A DNA stretch of 21,932 nt from Myroides sp. (GCA_018384465.1 JAHAYQ010000079.1:1-21932); one strand, 5' to 3'. Positions 8,701 through 15,709 are shown, counted from the first letter of the stretch. The notes: generated by a model from the sequence alone, not told the origin. Made by a program: numbers and translations.

Positions 8701-9108
8701 AGAAAAAGTAAAAGTTAACGCCCCAATAAAACAACTACCTAATACCGCAATAAGCGTGTTATTTGAAATTGTTTCGGTACTTAAACGCACCACTTTCATT
8801 AAAATATTGGTAGAAGACCAAAACATAAACAACACCGCAAAAGCACTTGATACAGCCGATACCATGTTCACCATATAAGCCACATTCTCTGCCGATGTAG
8901 CAAACATAGCTGCAAATGCGCCGATCATTTGGAATAAGGGTGCACCGGGCGGGTGGCCGACCTCTAATTTAGCCGAAGTAGCAATGTATTCTCCCGAATC
9001 CCAAAAGCTTACTGTAGGTTCTAAAGTTAAAATATACACCGTTAAAGCGATGATAAAAGCTATCCATCCGCTTATGGTATTCCACTTTTTAAAATTGAGT
9101 GTCAGCAT
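5797..9108 (-). CDS. DUF2723 family integral membrane protein, predicted GT-C type (protein O-mannosyltransferase-like) glycosyltransferase
   Basis: A 1103-residue inner-membrane protein. The N-terminal region has about nine hydrophobic segments (residues 15 to 310). A loop follows, then further membrane segments near 545-680, then a soluble C-terminal part of some 400 residues. The first periplasmic loop holds the DUF2723 hallmark WDSGEY (Asp37, Glu40) and GHPPGAP (51-57). This is analogous to the acidic catalytic loop of GT-C enzymes such as protein O-mannosyltransferases. The C-terminal region has helical repeat-like segments (LYEPFADLYYVLGENEKAAEIA) and ends in a Gln/Met-rich tail. Bacteroidota carry a general O-glycosylation pathway for exported proteins, and this family is a candidate for glycan transfer; that role is inference. 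Start ATG at 9108. It is monocistronic, with its own terminator. Confidence 0.88.
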   Translation of the reverse strand: MLTLNFKKWNTISGWIAFIIALTVYILTLEPTVSFWDSGEYIATSAKLEVGHPPGAPLFQMIGAFAAMFATSAENVAYMVNMVSAVSSAFAVLFMFWSSTNILMKVVRLSTETISNNTLIAVLGSCFIGALTFTFSDTFWFSAVETEVYAMATFMLALLLWLGLRWVDALDEPRGNKWLLLIALVVGMSFGVHFMALLAIPSIGYLYFFKRYPEVTVKNFIIANVVVVAVLLITFLFLLPFTMTFFGKSEIFFVNSIGLPFNSGTLIAFAVVISLFVVGLKISREKQKQLVNTLILSIMFIFIGFSCWLMLPIRANSQIPINENKPSDAAELLAYYNREQYGSRSLFYDTYFTIKYGGALDPSQPYKDGKVNYERDYTTGKYIVLDDGKNAVQNYSPRFKGFLPRMWEPDMAPNYMAYTKPLDFTLKPEFASDPEIAQWVGQLKAQAQSGRMSMREYDEYLRQLSEYVEIDKPSFFDNMSFMFNYQFGYMYTRYLMWNFAGRQNDIQGYNDPMNGNWISGITFLDEIRLGSQNNLTSDMLNNKGRNVYYMIPFVLGLLGFIFHYRKDPKTFYVLLALFLFTSFALKIFLNERPFEPRERDYAVVGSFMVFAIWVGYGVYAIYEFLASKINAKIALPVVLGVTFLASPVLMASENWDDHDRSEKYTALALARAYLDSLEPNAILFTIGDNDTFPLWYLQEVEEYRTDVRVICSTLLQAEWYIDQLNVRYYEADPIKIRFNHRQYSGDNMYAAVIAPSIDERFDLNAIMDFIGSDKPETKFTTDTGMQITRIPTNKFSVAVDKEKVLKNGVVSAEFADDIVSEIPIDVRSNSLLRMRIIMLDIIAKNNWDRPIYFSGGDITDEAFLWMKDYVQLNGLVYKLVPVKADPHEHPLYIGTIDTEKMYQTVTNWYWGNFGSPDIYHDPETRKNGMSFRMSLNRLAEKLVEEGKMDKAKDIVDLTMKNFPIAYYLPHNGHFKYELYEPFADLYYVLGENEKAAEIATQLYTKAEEELNFYKGMKINEQEGNVMEIIAAFETAYRIIDNCDLRKDQKTVTTLNNRIAPFEKYFDRYLQAYRQQQAQRLELMRQQQAMMEDSMQATIDTVEQ

Positions 9109-9290
9109 AATTGTTGTTTTAGTCTTATTTTTGATAAGAACTACAAAGAAAACATTTTTTTTCTAATTGCTGAAAAATGCCGTTAACATATTTTGTTAAG
9201 AGAAACTTAATACCTATTTTGCTGTTGCTTTTGTGATGAAAAACAATATATAACCTTACATTACGTTTACTCCTTTAAACTGTATTTTTT

Positions 9291-10199
9291 ATGAAAACCT
9301 TACTGTACTTATTCTTTTTAACCTCATTTACAACAATTGCCCAAACACAGCGCGATACTTTGGTATCACAAATAGTTCGCGCTTTTCCCACAGACAAAAC
9401 AAGCTATGAGAAGTTAAAAACAGACATTAAAAAATTAGAAGATTTAGAAGAAAAACCAAATCCTGAAATTTTGTACAGTAGTTTGGATTTTATATACCAA
9501 CAAAATGATTTAGATTATTTTAAAGAAACACTTACCTTACTTACACGCAATTATGGCTTTAACTTAACGTATGCAACAGGAAAAGAGCCTTACTACAATG
9601 ATATCATACACGGAAATTTAGCCACTTGGTTTAAAGAAATGTATATTAAAAACCACAGCGAATGGTTGAGTGAAAATTTAGATAAGCAAATTGATATTTA
9701 CAGACTGAATCGATTACGATATGATGATCAATTAGTGCATAATGATATTTTAAAAATTCAACAAATAGAAGGTTTAAACGAAGAACATTTAAAACAACTT
9801 AGACAAAAAGATGCTGATTATTTTCTGCGAAATTTAAATACATTGCTTACTATTTCAAACAAAATCAACAAACTACCCACAGGTAATTCCTTTGCCTTAA
9901 TTCAAAATTATTACGGAATTGTTGAAACACATGCAATGCAAGAGCCTGAAATAATTGATAAAGCTTGGAAAAGTTTATATCCTTTTTATAAAGCATCTTA
10001 TTTAGATAAAGACATTTCGTTTATTTCTTTTATGAATATCGATTTTTGCATGCATCGACACAATGGTAAACAAATTTTTAATTTGATTAATCCTGAGAGT
10101 TTTCCTAAAAGTTCTCAAAACAATATAAATGATAAAGAAATTCCATTATTTGATGCGGAATTAACCAAAAAATTAAGAACTGAATTAGGTTGGGAATAA
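9291..10199 (+). CDS. Exported protein of unknown function, first gene of an apparent three-gene operon
   Basis: 302 residues. The signal peptide (MKTLLYLFFLTSFTTIAQ) suggests cleavage at A-Q around residue 17/18, with no lipobox Cys. The mature protein is charged and mostly helical by appearance, with few Gly or Pro and no catalytic motif. The C-terminal third (IQNYYGIVETHAMQEP, then a stretch ending HNGKQIFNLINP, then ELGWE) loosely resembles the layout of DUF6624-type proteins. That resemblance is from memory and weak. It is followed after 10 bp by the first HExxH protein gene, and all three genes encode signal peptides, so they are probably one transcript acting outside the cytoplasm. No clear promoter was found in the 182 bp upstream. 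Confidence 0.72.
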   Translation: MKTLLYLFFLTSFTTIAQTQRDTLVSQIVRAFPTDKTSYEKLKTDIKKLEDLEEKPNPEILYSSLDFIYQQNDLDYFKETLTLLTRNYGFNLTYATGKEPYYNDIIHGNLATWFKEMYIKNHSEWLSENLDKQIDIYRLNRLRYDDQLVHNDILKIQQIEGLNEEHLKQLRQKDADYFLRNLNTLLTISNKINKLPTGNSFALIQNYYGIVETHAMQEPEIIDKAWKSLYPFYKASYLDKDISFISFMNIDFCMHRHNGKQIFNLINPESFPKSSQNNINDKEIPLFDAELTKKLRTELGWE

Positions 10200-10209
10200 A
10201 CACTGAATT

Positions 10210-11334
10210 ATGAAAAACATACTTTTAATCTTATGCGTTTTTGCATATTTGAATAATTACAGTCAAACAGTTGATAATGATGCGCACATTACTATTTCCA
10301 CTGCCATCAATCAAGAAAAACAAGAAATCAAAGAAATCATTGCTACGATGCGTAATTTTTTAGAAACTAAAAATGATTCACTAACATACAACAAACATTG
10401 GCTACCTGCTGATTTTGAAAAATACGCCTATCCATATCTTGATTTGTTCGATATGGAAAATGGAAACGATGGCAACAACATTTACCAACCCTCTATAATG
10501 GAAATTATCCCAACCGATAATTCTTCACAATGGATTGTGAAGTTGGCTTTTATTAGACATAATCCTTCTACAAAAGATAACCTCATTCGCAGTATTTATA
10601 ATATTTTAGCAACCAAGACAAACGATGAAATTATTTTAAGCAAATATCAAGATCATCTTTTAGAATCTTGGCAACAGCAATCAATAGGATCTTTAAATTA
10701 TTACATTTCACCTCTCAAAAAAATAAATGAACAAGAAATAGCGCAACAACTAAAAGACATTGAAAAATTATGTGCTTTTTTTGAAACCGATCCGATACCT
10801 ATCACTTACATTTCATGTATTAATCCACAAGAAGTGTTTCAAGTTAAAGGATTTGATTATAACCCTATGATGTTTGTAAGTAAAACAGGAGGGTTAGCCG
10901 AATACGGAAATATTATTTTTTCGGGCAATAACTCGGAAATTTATACGCACGAAATTATTCATATTTATACTATGAATTTATTTCCATATAAACATTCGTT
11001 TTTTGATGAAGGATTAGCAACGTACTTATCAGGTAGTGGCATTTATAAGTACGATTGGCATAAAGAAAAGCTGAAACGCTTTTTGGTACAAAACCCTACG
11101 TTTGAAATAAAAAACCACATGGAAGATTTATACGAACGCTTGTATTTTGAAGAAGAAACTTCCATTCCCTATTTAATTGCAGCTGTTGTATGTGATTACA
11201 TTATTGAAACCCATGGTAAACAAAAGTATTTTGAGTTGTTAAACTCGCGAAATAACTTATGGGATTCTTTAGATAAAGTAGGATTAAACAAAGAGAACGT
11301 TAATATGAAAATTCGAAAAAAATTAGGAATTTAA
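10210..11334 (+). CDS. Exported HExxH protein, predicted gluzincin-type zinc metallopeptidase
   Basis: 374 residues. The signal peptide (residues 1-18, cleavage before Gln19 in NNYSQT) points to export. The zinc site is HEIIH at residues 247-251, with a DEGLA motif placing Glu267 as the likely third ligand, 15 residues after the second His. EGLA-Y after HExxH is the arrangement of the M1/peptidase-MA-like clan. A preceding conserved-looking block (PIPITYISC and VKGFDYNP) and a following helix (YLIAAVVCDYIIE) are shared with the next gene, and both proteins end in KLGI. Substrate unknown. It lies 10 bp after the previous gene and 9 bp before its paralogue. Apart from the zinc motif there is no close match I recognise. 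Confidence 0.8.
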   Translation: MKNILLILCVFAYLNNYSQTVDNDAHITISTAINQEKQEIKEIIATMRNFLETKNDSLTYNKHWLPADFEKYAYPYLDLFDMENGNDGNNIYQPSIMEIIPTDNSSQWIVKLAFIRHNPSTKDNLIRSIYNILATKTNDEIILSKYQDHLLESWQQQSIGSLNYYISPLKKINEQEIAQQLKDIEKLCAFFETDPIPITYISCINPQEVFQVKGFDYNPMMFVSKTGGLAEYGNIIFSGNNSEIYTHEIIHIYTMNLFPYKHSFFDEGLATYLSGSGIYKYDWHKEKLKRFLVQNPTFEIKNHMEDLYERLYFEEETSIPYLIAAVVCDYIIETHGKQKYFELLNSRNNLWDSLDKVGLNKENVNMKIRKKLGI

Positions 11335-11343
11335 TAGCAAGTA

Positions 11344-12468
11344 ATGAAACGTTTTTTGTCCTTGATATGTCTCTGTATTTACGTGGTAACCTATTCGCAA
11401 ACTTATACCACGAACTTTAATGTAGATACAAGTAACAGCGAAATTGAAAAAATATCCTCGCTGTGGCACACTTATTTAAAAACCCCTTCAAAAAAGTTTT
11501 GGAAAACAGAAGAAGTGGCGTCTTTAAATAACTTTAATATTCAAAATATGCCAAGTATTCTAAATCCACCTTTGTTGGATTGGAAATTAAACAATCGCAT
11601 TTTAAGCATCTCAGATCTGTCAGAAAATAAATACTTGTTAAAATCAGCTTTTTACAATAATGACTTAGAACTGTTTGCTATTACTAATATCCTAATTGAA
11701 AAAATAGGGAATGAATACAAACTTTCTAATTACATCTACCACCATACCAAAGAATGGAAAACTCATAAACAATCGAACATTAAATACATTTATACTCCTT
11801 CATTTAAATTAACACAACGTGAAGCAAAAAAGGCAGAAAAGTTTTATAATAAACTATGTGAAGTTTTTAAAGTAACGCCCGAACCCATCACTTATTTTAT
11901 AGTCGAAGACTGCGATGCTATTTATACTTTATTGGGCTACGATTTTTTTATTTCAAAAGGAATGGGCTACGAATGTGGATACTTTGAATCGGATAACAAT
12001 TTTGTTTTTGCAACAAAAAAAGGCGGAGCAAATCATTACCATGAACTTACGCACTTTATCAATAAGTTTTATCCCAATGCCAATAGTTTATTGCTAACTG
12101 GGCTTTCTGCTTATATTTCTGGGAAGAAGGCTCATTTTGGAAAACCTTTGGAATATCACATTAAAAGAGTGAATAAATATTTGCAAAGTCACCCTCATAT
12201 AGATTTATCAGATCCATTTGCGTTTTACACAATGGATAATGAAACAAATCCGCAATATGTGATAGGCGCATTGCTTTGCGATCTCATTATTGAAAAAGAA
12301 GGGAAAAACGGCTTGTTAAAAGTCTTTCAAAATTATGGTTCAAATGAGGAACTTTTAGATTATTTAAACAAAAACATTTTAGACAATAAACCTTTAAATA
12401 AGGTTTTGAAAGATAAAATACACATCCTTTCAAAAGAGAAAAAATTTGAGAACAAATTAGGAATTTAA
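11344..12468 (+). CDS. Exported paralogue of the preceding HExxH protein with a degenerate zinc site
   Basis: 374 residues, the same length as its upstream neighbour and clearly a tandem duplicate. Shared features are the signal peptide ending TYSQ, the PEPITYF block, LGYDFF, the HExxH helix, the GLSAYISG helix start, the helix QYVIGALLCDLIIE, and the terminal NKLGI. HELTH (residues 233-237) is intact. In the second half of the site the neighbour's DEGLATY reads LTGLSAY, so the Glu zinc ligand is replaced by Thr252 and no nearby Glu substitutes. It is therefore probably catalytically altered or a non-enzymatic partner. The frame is intact, with no sign of decay. No convincing terminator follows; the next element is the tRNA promoter 100 bp on. 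Confidence 0.78.
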   Translation: MKRFLSLICLCIYVVTYSQTYTTNFNVDTSNSEIEKISSLWHTYLKTPSKKFWKTEEVASLNNFNIQNMPSILNPPLLDWKLNNRILSISDLSENKYLLKSAFYNNDLELFAITNILIEKIGNEYKLSNYIYHHTKEWKTHKQSNIKYIYTPSFKLTQREAKKAEKFYNKLCEVFKVTPEPITYFIVEDCDAIYTLLGYDFFISKGMGYECGYFESDNNFVFATKKGGANHYHELTHFINKFYPNANSLLLTGLSAYISGKKAHFGKPLEYHIKRVNKYLQSHPHIDLSDPFAFYTMDNETNPQYVIGALLCDLIIEKEGKNGLLKVFQNYGSNEELLDYLNKNILDNKPLNKVLKDKIHILSKEKKFENKLGI

Positions 12469-12568
12469 ACACTCGTTAAAGAAAATACGTAACTACCACA
12501 CCATCAACAAGTCGCAGTATAAGCTTATTTTTGAACCCTAACATTTTTAAAAATTTTCAACGAAAGTC

Positions 12569-12598
12569 TTGTTATATTCTTTTTTTATACTACATTTG
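12569..12598 (+). promoter_or_regulatory. Consensus promoter of the tRNA-Gln pair
   Basis: TTG at 12569-12571, a 19-nt spacer, then TACATTTG at 12591-12598. This is a full match to the Bacteroidota primary sigma-factor consensus (TTG, N19, TAnnTTTG). Transcription would begin near 12603, about 40 nt before the first tRNA. Confidence 0.8.
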
Positions 12599-12644
12599 CA
12601 CTCGCAATATTTAAGCAAAACCGTTTATTCTTGCAAAGTTTTAT

Positions 12645-12715
12645 TGGCCTATGGTGTAATGGTAACACAGCTGATTTTGGTTCAGTCGTTCTAGGTTCGA
12701 GTCCTAGTAGGCCAA
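12645..12715 (+). tRNA. tRNA-Gln (anticodon TTG), copy 1
   Basis: A 71-nt cloverleaf. The acceptor arms TGGCCTA and TAGGCCA pair fully, with discriminator A at 12715. The D arm is GTG...CAC, the anticodon stem GCTGA/TCAGT (one G-T pair) has the loop TTTTGGT, anticodon TTG at 12677-12679, and the T arm contains GGTTCGAGTCC. CCA is not encoded. It is followed 27 nt later by a second copy. Confidence 0.95.
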
Positions 12716-12742
12716 CAAATAAAACTTAACACACCACCTAAT

Positions 12743-12813
12743 TGGTCTATGGTGTAATGGTAACACAGCTGATTTTGGTTCAGTCGTTCTAGGTTCGAGT
12801 CCTAGTAGACCAA
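12743..12813 (+). tRNA. tRNA-Gln (anticodon TTG), copy 2
   Basis: 71 nt, identical to copy 1 except for two positions in the acceptor stem (TGGTCTA and TAGACCA). One C-G pair has become T-A with pairing kept. Anticodon TTG at 12775-12777; CCA not encoded. It shares the upstream promoter and the downstream terminator with copy 1. Confidence 0.95.
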
Positions 12814-12814
12814 C

Positions 12815-12845
12815 AAAACATCCTCATAAAAAGGATGTTTTTTTT
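12815..12845 (+). terminator. Intrinsic terminator of the tRNA-Gln operon
   Basis: A 10-bp perfect stem, AAAACATCCT with AGGATGTTTT (12815-12824 and 12832-12841), and a 7-nt loop run into an unbroken T-tract. It starts 2 nt after the second tRNA. Confidence 0.9.
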
Positions 12846-12976
12846 ATTTCCAATCATCAAACATTTCCAATCAATTTACAAAACAACCTTGAATCTCTTT
12901 TTAGCAAGCTCCGATGGATATTTAAATTTAACATTTTTTTATTATCTACACAAAAAGCATTTAAAATGCAATCGTG

Positions 12977-12984
12977 TATTTTTG
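12977..12984 (+). promoter_or_regulatory. -7 promoter element immediately before the small exported protein gene
   Basis: TATTTTTG matches TAnnTTTG and ends 4 nt before the ATG at 12989, so the transcript would be leaderless or nearly so. No TTG is present at the usual -33 distance. It also argues against the in-frame GTG at 12974 as the start. Confidence 0.4.
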
Positions 12985-12988
12985 TAGC

Positions 12989-13315
12989 ATGTTAAAGATT
13001 TTCAACCTCATAACATTATCCTTTTTTTTGTGCTTTCTTTTTGCACCCACCTTGTCTTTTGCCTTAAACAAAGATCTAAACACCGCTATGATTATTGTTG
13101 CCGAAGAGGAAGAAAATCACAGCAAAACAAAATCACCCAACAACAATCTTAGCGAAGAAGAAGAAAAAGAAGTACATTACAACTTTAGTAATCCATTTAA
13201 AAATATTCTTACAAAAAATGGATTATGGAGCAATGAATTAATCTGTTGCAACCACACCATTAAGGATAATTTAGTTTTTAAAATTCCCCTTCCCCCTCCC
13301 GAACAACATCTATAA
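12989..13315 (+). CDS. Small exported protein of unknown function, upstream of the SulP transporter
   Basis: 108 residues from the ATG at 12989. The frame is open to a GTG at 12974, but that codon precedes a probable -7 element. A strong signal peptide (LITLSFFLCFLFAPTLSFA) is followed by an acidic, Lys/Asn/Ser-rich mature part of about 80 residues. This has two Glu clusters (EEEEN, SEEEEKEV), a vicinal Cys-Cys pair (ICCNH) and the ending IPLPPPEQHL. No known domain is recognised. It stands 72 bp before the SulP gene on the same strand. The spacer holds a stem-loop without a T-tract, so the two may share a transcript. The neighbourhood suggests, but does not show, a periplasmic accessory role in anion or bicarbonate transport. 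Confidence 0.7.
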   Translation: MLKIFNLITLSFFLCFLFAPTLSFALNKDLNTAMIIVAEEEENHSKTKSPNNNLSEEEEKEVHYNFSNPFKNILTKNGLWSNELICCNHTIKDNLVFKIPLPPPEQHL

Positions 13316-13328
13316 TACAAAACAACCG

Positions 13329-13352
13329 TAGCTTTTAGTATTACAAAAGCTA
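13329..13352 (+). other. Stem-loop in the spacer before the SulP gene
   Basis: TAGCTTTT and AAAAGCTA form an 8-bp stem around an 8-nt loop. No T-tract follows, so it is not an ordinary terminator. It could be a processing or attenuation structure between the small exported gene and the transporter, or chance. Confidence 0.3.
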
Positions 13353-13387
13353 TGAGAACGTATGTTTAACAATTATAGATATTTATC

Positions 13388-14977
13388 ATGAAAAATAATT
13401 TTAAAGCTCAGTTTTCTCAAAACTTTGCTTCAGGCCTCGTTGTGTTTTTAGTAGCTCTTCCTTTATGTTTAGGAATTGCATTAGCATCGGGCGCACCTCC
13501 CTTATCAGGAATTATTGCTGGCATTGTAGGCGGCGTAGTTATTGGATCTTTAAGTAACTCTAACATCTCTGTTTCTGGTCCTGCAGCGGGTTTAACCGCC
13601 ATTGTACTTACAGCCATTACGGATTTAGGTGCTTTTGAACTTTTCCTTTGTGCAGGAATCATTGCCGGTATTTTACAGCTCATATTAGGTTTTATACGCG
13701 CCGGAAGCATATCAAACTATTTTCCTAACAACGTTATTGAAGGAATGTTGGCGGGTATCGGAATCATTATTGTATTAAAACAAATTCCGCATGCATTAGG
13801 TTTTAAAAACGAAAACATCAGCAGCGAAACCTTGTTCGAAAATGGGTTTAATCCAAATTATTTAACCGAAATATTCAGTGCCATTCATCCTGGTGCGGTA
13901 TTGATCACCTTAGTATCAATAACTATTTTACTAATTTGGGAAAAAGTCCCTACCCTAAAAAGCCTAAAAATGCTGCCTGGCGCCTTGGTGGCAGTTATGG
14001 TAGGTATTTTGCTTAACCAATTATTAATAGTAAGCGGCAGCTCGTTAGCTATTAGCTCACAATATTTGGTAAACCTACCCGTACCAACCACTTTCAACGA
14101 ATACAAGAACCTAATTACCTTACCTAGTTTAAATGGTTTTACCAATATACAAGTTTGGATTGCCGGCGCCACCATTGCCGTAGTAGCATCAATTGAAACC
14201 CTATTGTGCATTGAAGCGTCGGATCGGTTAGATAGCAAACGCAGAATAACCGACACTAATTTAGAATTAAAAGCACAGGGAATTGGTAATATGCTCAGCG
14301 GTTTAATAGGTGGGTTACCCATGACATCTGTGGTGGTGCGTAGTTCTGCAAATGCCAATGCAGGCGCAACTTCAAAAGCCTCAGCTATCATTCACGGTGT
14401 ATTATTGCTGGTTTGTGTTTTAACCATACCTTTTCTTTTAAACTTAATTCCATTAGCCACCTTAGCTGCCGTATTAATTTTAGTAGGATATAAATTAGCA
14501 AAACCTGCGACATTTATACATTTTTGGCATCATGGAAAATATCAATTTATACCGTTTGTAGCCACCGTATTAGCAGTAGTTTTTACCGATTTATTAAAAG
14601 GCGTAGCTATTGGTTTAATAATTTCGATTTTTTATATTTTACAAGGTAATATGAAACGTGCATATTATTTAAGTAAAGAACAGTTAAATGAAACCGATGA
14701 ATTTACCATAAAACTTGCCGAAGAAGTATCGTTTTTAAATAAAGCTGCCATAAAAAAGACGTTAAAAAATGTAAAACCAGGATCTAAAGTAACTATTGAT
14801 GCTCGATCTACTTCCTACATAACAACCGACGTGTTAGAAATGATACAAGATTTCGCAAATGTACGCGCAAAAGAAGAAAACATTCATGTAGAACTCCTTG
14901 GCTTTAAAACTTCTTACAGAGATTATGAAGTAGATGAGGAGTCGCACATTTTAATCACTCACCGAAGAGCTATGTAA
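13388..14977 (+). CDS. SulP family inorganic anion transporter, probable bicarbonate transporter
   Basis: A 529-residue inner-membrane transporter of the SulP (SLC26-like) family. The N-terminal block has the SulP signature: ASGLVVFLVALPLCLGIALA, then GIVGGVVIG and SVSGPAAGLTAI. It is followed by multiple membrane segments to about residue 420. The cytoplasmic C-terminus (roughly 440-529, containing VTIDARSTSYITTDVLEMI) is a short STAS-like domain. Substrates in the family include sulfate, chloride and bicarbonate. The beta-carbonic anhydrase gene 80 bp downstream makes bicarbonate uptake, or coupling to CO2 hydration, the likeliest role (inference). There are no sulfate assimilation genes nearby. 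The start ATG at 13388 gives a normal N-terminus. Confidence 0.9.
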   Translation: MKNNFKAQFSQNFASGLVVFLVALPLCLGIALASGAPPLSGIIAGIVGGVVIGSLSNSNISVSGPAAGLTAIVLTAITDLGAFELFLCAGIIAGILQLILGFIRAGSISNYFPNNVIEGMLAGIGIIIVLKQIPHALGFKNENISSETLFENGFNPNYLTEIFSAIHPGAVLITLVSITILLIWEKVPTLKSLKMLPGALVAVMVGILLNQLLIVSGSSLAISSQYLVNLPVPTTFNEYKNLITLPSLNGFTNIQVWIAGATIAVVASIETLLCIEASDRLDSKRRITDTNLELKAQGIGNMLSGLIGGLPMTSVVVRSSANANAGATSKASAIIHGVLLLVCVLTIPFLLNLIPLATLAAVLILVGYKLAKPATFIHFWHHGKYQFIPFVATVLAVVFTDLLKGVAIGLIISIFYILQGNMKRAYYLSKEQLNETDEFTIKLAEEVSFLNKAAIKKTLKNVKPGSKVTIDARSTSYITTDVLEMIQDFANVRAKEENIHVELLGFKTSYRDYEVDEESHILITHRRAM

Positions 14978-15030
14978 ATGCTTAATACGTGATTTTTGAT
15001 AAAACAAAACTTTAAAAATGAATAATATTG

Positions 15031-15038
15031 TAAATTTG
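15031..15038 (+). promoter_or_regulatory. Candidate -7 promoter element of the carbonic anhydrase gene
   Basis: TAAATTTG is a match to TAnnTTTG, 19 nt before the ATG at 15058. It would give a leader of about 15 nt. No TTG is found at the ideal upstream spacing, so the gene may be transcribed both from here and by read-through from the SulP gene. Confidence 0.4.
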
Positions 15039-15057
15039 ACAAATAAATTAGAAGTAT

Positions 15058-15702
15058 ATGTGTAACGATTTAAAACATAGTTTCAATAAAATTATTGAAG
15101 GAAATAACAATTGGATGGAGTTTGTTAAGAACGATACCTCTGGGCGCTTTCAACAATTATCTAAAGAACAACATCCAGAAATTTTATGGATAGGCTGTGC
15201 AGACAGTCGTGTACCTGCTAACGAAATAACAGGCACGAAACCAGGCGAAGTATTTGTACATAGAAACATTGCCAACGTATGTGTACACTCTGACATGAAT
15301 ATGCTTTCTGTATTAGATTACGCCGTAAACGTTTTAAAAGTAAAACACATTATTGTTGCCGGACATTACGGCTGTGGAGGTGTTGCCGCTTCTTTAAGTA
15401 GGAATCAATTCGGAATTATCGACAACTGGCTATGCCACATCAAAGATGTATATCGCTTGCACGCAGCAGAAATAGATGCTATTGAAGATTTGGAATGCAA
15501 AACCGATCGATTGGTAGAATTAAATGTAGAGGAACAAGTATTTAATTTATGTACCACCTCTATTGTACAGAATGCTTGGAAAAACAATCAACCATTAGCT
15601 GTACACGGCATGGTAATCAACATTGCATCGGGCGAATTAATCAACCAAAATTGCACCTTTACCAGCAAAGAAAGTTTAGGTAAAGTATTTGCGTATAAAT
15701 AA
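15058..15702 (+). CDS. Beta-class carbonic anhydrase
   Basis: A 214-residue zinc enzyme interconverting CO2 and bicarbonate in the cytoplasm. Zinc ligands are Cys47, His103 and Cys106, seen in CADSRVPA (47-54) and HYGCGG (103-108). The Asp49/Arg51 dyad that gates the zinc is intact. The VFVHRNIAN motif and the C-terminal VHGMVINIASGEL are also as expected for plant-type/Can-like enzymes. No signal peptide is present. Its pairing with the upstream SulP transporter suggests a shared role: supplying bicarbonate for anaplerotic and biotin-dependent carboxylations such as AccC, which is encoded about 5 kb downstream. A terminator shared with the convergent ribE follows. Confidence 0.95.
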   Translation: MCNDLKHSFNKIIEGNNNWMEFVKNDTSGRFQQLSKEQHPEILWIGCADSRVPANEITGTKPGEVFVHRNIANVCVHSDMNMLSVLDYAVNVLKVKHIIVAGHYGCGGVAASLSRNQFGIIDNWLCHIKDVYRLHAAEIDAIEDLECKTDRLVELNVEEQVFNLCTTSIVQNAWKNNQPLAVHGMVINIASGELINQNCTFTSKESLGKVFAYK

Positions 15703-15709
15703 AACAAGA

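Noticed and set aside
12645..12813. CRISPR-like or mobile direct repeat
   Set aside because: The two long repeats are tRNA-Gln genes with full cloverleafs; there are only two units and no spacer pattern.
12814..12988. Integration site remnant (att) at the tRNA 3' end
   Set aside because: No integrase gene or displaced copy of the tRNA 3' end was seen in the window; the tRNAs are followed at once by their terminator.
13329..13352. Terminator between the small exported gene and the SulP gene
   Set aside because: The stem-loop is real but short and has no following T-tract, so termination is not supported.
13885..14391. 168-codon open frame on the minus strand inside the SulP gene
   Set aside because: It is antisense to strongly conserved transporter sequence, and the translation has no recognisable features or promoter.
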